9,749 nt of DNA from contig JAHJKV010000515.1 in the NCBI GenBank assembly GCA_018822065.1, forward strand, positions 1 to 9,749. The letters run 5' to 3'. Numbering within the stretch: the stretch's first letter is position 1; the number at the start of each line of letters is the position of its first letter. This document shows, in pieces, positions 6,385 through 9,749 of the stretch. This DNA is from Pseudomonadota bacterium (GTDB taxonomy: Bacteria; Desulfobacterota; Desulfovibrionia; Desulfovibrionales; Desulfovibrionaceae). The notes under the pieces are model-generated. The model saw nothing but the letters and a program-made list of their open reading frames with translations, did not search any database and had not been told where the DNA came from. The position numbers and the translations under genes were made by a program.

Positions 6385-6387
6385 GCT

Positions 6388-7095
6388 CTATATATTGTTG
6401 GTGTATGCGTTGGCCGCGCGGTGCTTGGCCATGTTGACCGGAGGTTTCTTCGGGGTTGGAATGACCGGGGCGGCAACAATCGGAGCAGCGACGGGCTGCG
6501 CAGTGACGGGCTCGGCAGCGGGGGATGTCTGGGGTTCGGCGGTCGGTGCCTGGGGAGCCTGCTGGGTCGGTTCTGTCTGGACCGGGGAGGTCGGAGGTGC
6601 ATATTGCATGGTCGGCGCCGCGGGCTGGGGCATGGTGCCCATCTTTTGGCGCATGGCGATCTGGGTAATATTGGCAGCCATGTTCGCTTGGTTGGACGCG
6701 CTGACGGCCTTGGCCGAGGCTTCGCCCTCCACCTGGGGCAGAATCTGGGCGTAGGCGTCGCGGATGTTCGAGAGGATGTTGATCACGTCATCGATCTTAT
6801 TGGGTTCCATCTTCATATTGGCCTGGGCCAGACGGATATTGCAGAAGGTGTAGAGCGACTGCAGGTTTTCCGCGATCTGGCCTCCCTTGTCCTTGTTCAG
6901 GCTGCAAGCCAACTCGGTGATGATGTCCATGGCGCGTGAAATGAGGATGCCCTTCTTGGCGTAATCCTTGGCGATCATGTATTCCTTGGCCTGCTTGAGG
7001 AACTTGATGCCTGCATCGTAGAGCAGCACCAGAAGCTGGCCCTGGGAAGTGGTGGTCACCTGGGTGGTGAGATACGCGTTTGCGGCCTTCGACAT
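6388..7095 (-). CDS. fliS: Flagellin export chaperone FliS with a long Pro/Ala-rich C-terminal extension
   Basis: This 235-residue protein is about 100 residues longer than typical FliS. FliS binds the disordered C-terminus of flagellin in the cytoplasm, prevents premature polymerisation and hands it to the export gate. Residues 1-125 match the four-helix FliS fold: an N-terminal segment with Tyr8, the signature 'GQLLVLLYDAGIKFLKQA' (19-36; usually LMLYDGAIKF) and later helices 'LQSLYTFCNIRLAQAN' (78-93) and 'IDDVINILSNIRDAYAQIL' (101-119). Residues about 126-155 may form one more helix. Residues 156-220 are low complexity, rich in Pro, Ala, Thr and Gln. The last ten residues RAANAYTNNI resemble residues 3-12, KAANAYLTTQ. 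AGGAGGAG lies 5 bases before the ATG. It follows fliD by 26 bases and is in the same transcript. A terminator follows directly. Confidence 0.92.
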   Translation of the reverse strand: MSKAANAYLTTQVTTTSQGQLLVLLYDAGIKFLKQAKEYMIAKDYAKKGILISRAMDIITELACSLNKDKGGQIAENLQSLYTFCNIRLAQANMKMEPNKIDDVINILSNIRDAYAQILPQVEGEASAKAVSASNQANMAANITQIAMRQKMGTMPQPAAPTMQYAPPTSPVQTEPTQQAPQAPTAEPQTSPAAEPVTAQPVAAPIVAAPVIPTPKKPPVNMAKHRAANAYTNNI

Positions 7096-7100
7096 TGAGT

Positions 7101-7108
7101 CTCCTCCT
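7101..7108 (-). promoter_or_regulatory. Strong Shine-Dalgarno of fliS
   Basis: The minus strand reads AGGAGGAG 5 bases before the fliS ATG, inside the 26-base gap after fliD. It is the strongest ribosome binding site in the window and fits a chaperone needed in quantity. Confidence 0.75.
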
Positions 7109-7121
7109 CGCCCTGTGTGGG

Positions 7122-8888
7122 CTAATTATCCGTCAGCGAAGAAATCTGTCCCGACAGGGACGCGCCCAAGTTTTCATAGTTGCCGAGCAGGGCATCCAGC
7201 CGGGCATACTTGAGCCGCAGGGTGCGTTCTAGCTTGGTTATGCGATTTTCCTCATAGGCAATCTTCTTGTCGATGGATTCCATGATGTCGTCATAGTTGT
7301 CCTCAAGGATCGCCAGAGGGCCGGAGTTCTCATTGGTCAGTTCCTTCAGGGACTCAACCAATTCACCGGACTTTCCGAGTTGGATGTAGACGACGGGGTG
7401 CTTACTGCTCGAAGTGCCGGCAGGCGGATAGCTGCCTTGGGTCAGGTTGTTGACCTGGAGCAGGATACCCACCGCGCCATTTTGTTCCACCTTGGTGTCA
7501 CCGATGGTCGACTTGTGCGATTGCGCCGTGAGCGTATGCGCGCCGTTGTCCACGGACGCGGCATATCCGTTGATGTAGGCGTCGTATATTTTGCCGCTGG
7601 CGTCCACCTTGTAGGAGACGTCGTAGGTCCCGGCCTTGGTCAGGGTGTCGACCTTGCTGATGTATGCGAAGTCCTCGGTATGGCGGGTGCCGCCGTTGAA
7701 ATCAGCGGCGAACATCGCCACAACGGCGTCGAAGTCATCATCCAGGGCTTCGTCCAGGGCGGCTTCGTCCAAGGTGAGCAGGCCGCTGGTCGCCGAACCT
7801 TCGCTCGCATCGGTGAGGATGCCTACCTGGGAGAGGGCCGTATACTTGTCACCCGAGGGGCTGTTGCCGCTGGTGTCGTAGTAGTCAAAACCGGGGCCGA
7901 TGCTCGCGGTGATGTCCTTGAGGCGCTGGGAGATGATCTGCACACCGTAGTTACCGGTCAGGATGGAACCCTTGCCCGCGACATCGTCGAACTTGGTGAT
8001 GTCGATGATGTACTGGCGCACCGTGTTGATCTGGTCCACGAAGTCCCGGATGTTCTGCTTGATGGATTCCTTGTCCACGTCCACGGTCAGGGTGATCGTT
8101 TCTCCTGGCGACGCGGACTTGAGGTTCAGGGTCACGCCTTCGATGGCCGTGGTGATGGTGTTCGAGGCATTTGAAATGTAAGAGGTCGCCCCTGTGGGCC
8201 AGCCGTCCACCTTGATCTGGGAATTCTGGTTGGTCTGGACCGTCTCGAAGTTTGCTGAGCTGAAACCCGTCAGGGTGGTCTGGGCGTCGTTGATTTCAAG
8301 GGAATACTTCGAGCCCATGTTCAGGCCACGGAATTGCAGGAAATATTGGTTGCCATCGGAGACAAGGGCTGCACGAACGCCAGGGTTGTCCGCGTCCTTG
8401 TTGATGTAGTTGACCAACCCTTCGATGGTGGTGTCGTCCGGGATGGTCACGACATAGTTCTTACCCTTGTAAGTGTATGCGAAATCCTGGTCGCCGCCTG
8501 TCTGATTTATGTAAGTAAGATTGTTCGCATAACCGCTTGAGGTGGTCATGATCTTGTTCTGGGCCAGTTGGTTGACCACGATGGTGTGGGTGGACGAGGA
8601 GGCATCCGCATCGGCCTTGGCCGAGACCACGGAGGCGTTGGAGGTGGAGGCGGTCTTGGTCATGAACTCGTTCAAGGTGTCCATGCCCGAGAGCGTGGTC
8701 TTGAGCGAGAGCATCTTGGTGTTCAGATCCTGAAAGGCGTCGACCTTGTCTGTCCACTCCTGCTTCCACGACTCCAGGCTGGTTATACGGTTCCGTTCCA
8801 CATCGATGAGGCCATCGATCATTTTCCCGAAGTCCGTGCCGTTTCCGAGTCCGGCGAAGCTGATTGCTCCTGATAAGAGGTCTGCCAT
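7122..8888 (-). CDS. fliD: Flagellar filament cap protein FliD (hook-associated protein 2)
   Basis: This 588-residue protein is longer than the enterobacterial FliD (under 500). FliD forms the cap at the filament tip and places newly exported flagellin. The N-terminal region (about 1-115) is typical: 'GAISFAGLGNGTDFGKMIDGL' (7-27) followed by a long coiled-coil stretch and 'THTIVVNQLAQ' (100-110). The middle (about 120-240) contains 'VVTIPDDTTIEGLVNYIN', a motif of the flagellin hook IN repeat. The C-terminal part returns to helices, ending in a coiled coil rich in Lys/Glu/Arg (about 530-575) and 'LSGQISSLTDN'. It has no signal peptide, as expected for a substrate of flagellar type III export. 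AGGAAGG precedes the ATG by 6 bases. It lies under a sigma-54 promoter, downstream of flagellin and upstream of fliS. Confidence 0.94.
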   Translation of the reverse strand: MADLLSGAISFAGLGNGTDFGKMIDGLIDVERNRITSLESWKQEWTDKVDAFQDLNTKMLSLKTTLSGMDTLNEFMTKTASTSNASVVSAKADADASSSTHTIVVNQLAQNKIMTTSSGYANNLTYINQTGGDQDFAYTYKGKNYVVTIPDDTTIEGLVNYINKDADNPGVRAALVSDGNQYFLQFRGLNMGSKYSLEINDAQTTLTGFSSANFETVQTNQNSQIKVDGWPTGATSYISNASNTITTAIEGVTLNLKSASPGETITLTVDVDKESIKQNIRDFVDQINTVRQYIIDITKFDDVAGKGSILTGNYGVQIISQRLKDITASIGPGFDYYDTSGNSPSGDKYTALSQVGILTDASEGSATSGLLTLDEAALDEALDDDFDAVVAMFAADFNGGTRHTEDFAYISKVDTLTKAGTYDVSYKVDASGKIYDAYINGYAASVDNGAHTLTAQSHKSTIGDTKVEQNGAVGILLQVNNLTQGSYPPAGTSSSKHPVVYIQLGKSGELVESLKELTNENSGPLAILEDNYDDIMESIDKKIAYEENRITKLERTLRLKYARLDALLGNYENLGASLSGQISSLTDN

Positions 8889-8903
8889 GATCTACCTTCC
8901 TGT

Positions 8904-8916
8904 GGAAATATTTTCC
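8904..8916 (-). promoter_or_regulatory. Small hairpin in the fliD leader, next to the ribosome binding site
   Basis: On the minus strand GGAAA-ATA-TTTCC forms a 5-bp stem just upstream of the ribosome binding site AGGAAGG (8901-8895). Both elements carry GGA, the core of sites bound by CsrA, which controls flagellin-related mRNAs in many bacteria. The stem is short and AT-rich, so a role is only a possibility. Confidence 0.25.
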
Positions 8917-8941
8917 GGGTACAACTGTCCGCACAAGAAAG

Positions 8942-8957
8942 TGCAAGGGCAATGCCA
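8942..8957 (-). promoter_or_regulatory. Sigma-54 promoter of fliD
   Basis: The minus strand reads TGGCATTGCCCTTGCA, which fits the sigma-54 consensus TGGCAC-N5-TTGCA with the invariant GG (-24) and GC (-12) correctly spaced; only the C after TGGCA is changed. Transcription would start near 8931, giving a leader of about 43 bases before the fliD ATG at 8888. Sigma-54 control with an FlrC/FleR-type activator is common for the filament genes of polar flagella. Confidence 0.82.
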
Positions 8958-9010
8958 GGAAATCACGGGAGGTGTAAGGGTTGATGACCGTTGCCTCGGG
9001 CCGGAAGAGA

Positions 9011-9043
9011 CGACAGCCGGACCGCATGGCGGCCCGGCTGTCG
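9011..9043 (-). terminator. Hairpin downstream of the flagellin gene
   Basis: A 10-bp stem (9011-9020 with 9034-9043) continues after one A-C mismatch into 4 more pairs (9022-9025 with 9029-9032), closed by a 3-base loop. It lies 48 bases past the flagellin stop. On the minus strand it is followed by TCTCTTCC, a pyrimidine run but not a clean U-tract. It may end the flagellin transcript in part or stabilise its 3' end before the separate fliD promoter. Confidence 0.6.
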
Positions 9044-9090
9044 GTTGGGGTTATGTTTCAGTGAAGTGATGCGTCATTTAAGGCGATTCA

Positions 9091-9749
9091 CTAACCACCG
9101 ATCAGCTGCAGGGCCATCCTCGGCAGCGAGTTGGCCTGGCTGAGCATGGCCACCGCGGACTGGGTGAGGATCTGGGTACGCACGAACTCGGTCATCTCGC
9201 TCGCCACGTCGACGTCGGAGATACGGGATTCGGCGGCCTGCAGGTTCTCGGCCTGCACGTTGAGAACCGTGATGGTGTTTTCCAGACGGTTCTGGATAGC
9301 ACCCAGCTGACCACGGATATCGGAAACAGTAGAAATAGCACTACTGATTTTTCCTAATGCCGTGAGGGCACCGGCAACAGTAGACAGGGTGTTTGCTGAA
9401 ATGCTGAGATGAGCGGCATCCGTATCCTTAACCACGTTAACGGCGATTCTACTGTCTGAGCTGTTGGTAATACCGACCTGAATATTAACAGCTGTAGCGC
9501 TGCTTGCCAGTGTTCCGTTCAGAAGTTTCGTGCCGTTGAACTCGGTCACATCGGCAATTCGTGTAATTTCGTTCTTGATGGCCGTGAATTCTGTGTTCAA
9601 GCTGCTTCTCTGAGAAGAACTCAGAATACCGTTGGCGGCCTGTGTTGCCAGTTCATAGGCTCTGGAAAGCAGGGAGTTGATCTCTGTCAGAGCTCCTTCA
9701 GCGGTCTGAACCAAGCTGATGCCGTCATTGGCGTTTCTGATGGCCTGCC
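9091..9749 (-). CDS. fliC: Flagellin, 5' end outside the window
   Basis: The visible 218 residues are the C-terminal two thirds or more of a short flagellin. The reading frame is open to the window edge; the ATG at 9714 is an internal Met in 'NDGISMVQTAEGAL', the conserved N-terminal D1 region. 'INSLLSRAYELATQAANG' follows, the region that in beta- and gammaproteobacterial flagellins is read by TLR5. The central part (coded about 9330-9560) is short and Ser/Thr/Asn/Ala-rich, with no large D2/D3 domain. The C-terminal D1/D0 part is typical: 'IRGQLGAIQNRLENTI', 'NLQAAESRISDVDVASEM', 'ILTQSAVAMLSQANSLP', ending 'ALQLIGG' (two extra Gly). FliS binds this end. The product is exported and polymerises as the filament. 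Several Ser/Thr in the central part could be glycosylated by the enzymes encoded downstream. Confidence 0.95.
   Translation of the reverse strand, partial: QAIRNANDGISLVQTAEGALTEINSLLSRAYELATQAANGILSSSQRSSLNTEFTAIKNEITRIADVTEFNGTKLLNGTLASSATAVNIQVGITNSSDSRIAVNVVKDTDAAHLSISANTLSTVAGALTALGKISSAISTVSDIRGQLGAIQNRLENTITVLNVQAENLQAAESRISDVDVASEMTEFVRTQILTQSAVAMLSQANSLPRMALQLIGG

Noticed and set aside
6339..6602. Longer start for the family 4-type glycosyltransferase
   Set aside because: It would cross the fliS terminator and overlap the end of fliS, and the added residues are Arg/Pro/Ser-rich with no domain.
6383..6754. Hydrophobic, Gly/Ala-rich plus-strand frame opposite the fliS tail
   Set aside because: It is the complement of Pro/Ala-codon low complexity in fliS, which by itself gives a Gly/Ala/Trp-rich frame. 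No start signal or family was found.
7380..8174. 264-residue open frame on the plus strand inside fliD
   Set aside because: It is antisense to a certain fliD coding region and resembles no known protein.
9060..9092. Inverted pair AGTGAA / TTCACT just after the flagellin stop
   Set aside because: It has only six pairs with a loop of about 20 bases and no U-tract. The hairpin at 9011-9043 is much more stable.

Overview
The window looks like a chromosomal segment from a sulfate-reducing deltaproteobacterium, most likely of the Desulfovibrio/Pseudodesulfovibrio group. The reasons are an AhbC-type radical SAM enzyme of the siroheme-to-heme (alternative heme) pathway, polar-flagellum genes behind a sigma-54 promoter, and GC-rich genes with strong third-position bias. 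Except for an 85-base gene end at the left edge, every gene I accept is on the minus strand, so transcription runs from right to left. No tRNA, rRNA, CRISPR array, insertion sequence or phage gene was seen, and no gap between genes exceeds about 200 bases.

Right part (9749 to 6355): flagellar filament genes. The 3' end of a flagellin gene comes first, followed by a gap with a hairpin and a very good sigma-54 promoter. Then come fliD (filament cap) and fliS (flagellin chaperone with an unusual long Pro/Ala-rich tail), and a compact intrinsic terminator. FliD and FliS would act with the flagellin: FliS binds it in the cytoplasm before export, and FliD caps the growing filament.

Middle (6338 to 4042): two glycosyltransferases overlapping by 4 bases. 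One is a GT-B family 4-type enzyme. The other is a GT-A family 2-type domain behind an N-terminal Rossmann-like domain. Their position directly after fliS makes flagellin or cell-surface glycosylation the best guess. They start only 16 bases after the terminator, so their expression is a puzzle.

Next (3955 to 1515): a probable three-gene unit of a zinc-ribbon/Yip1 membrane protein, a 107-residue helical protein of unknown function, and an OmpA-domain lipoprotein, closed by a good intrinsic terminator. This looks like an envelope unit, but its function is not known.

Left part (1379 to 1): a complete ahbC on the minus strand and, tail to tail with it, the last 27 codons of a second ahbC on the plus strand. 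The two ends plus their short shared gap form an ungapped inverted repeat of about 258 bases. The coding arms differ at five positions, all synonymous third positions, and a 17-bp perfect hairpin sits at the centre. This paralogous or converted ahbC pair is the most unusual thing in the window. I found no convincing evidence of a wholly new system; the other points of interest are the FliS tail and the glycosyltransferase context.
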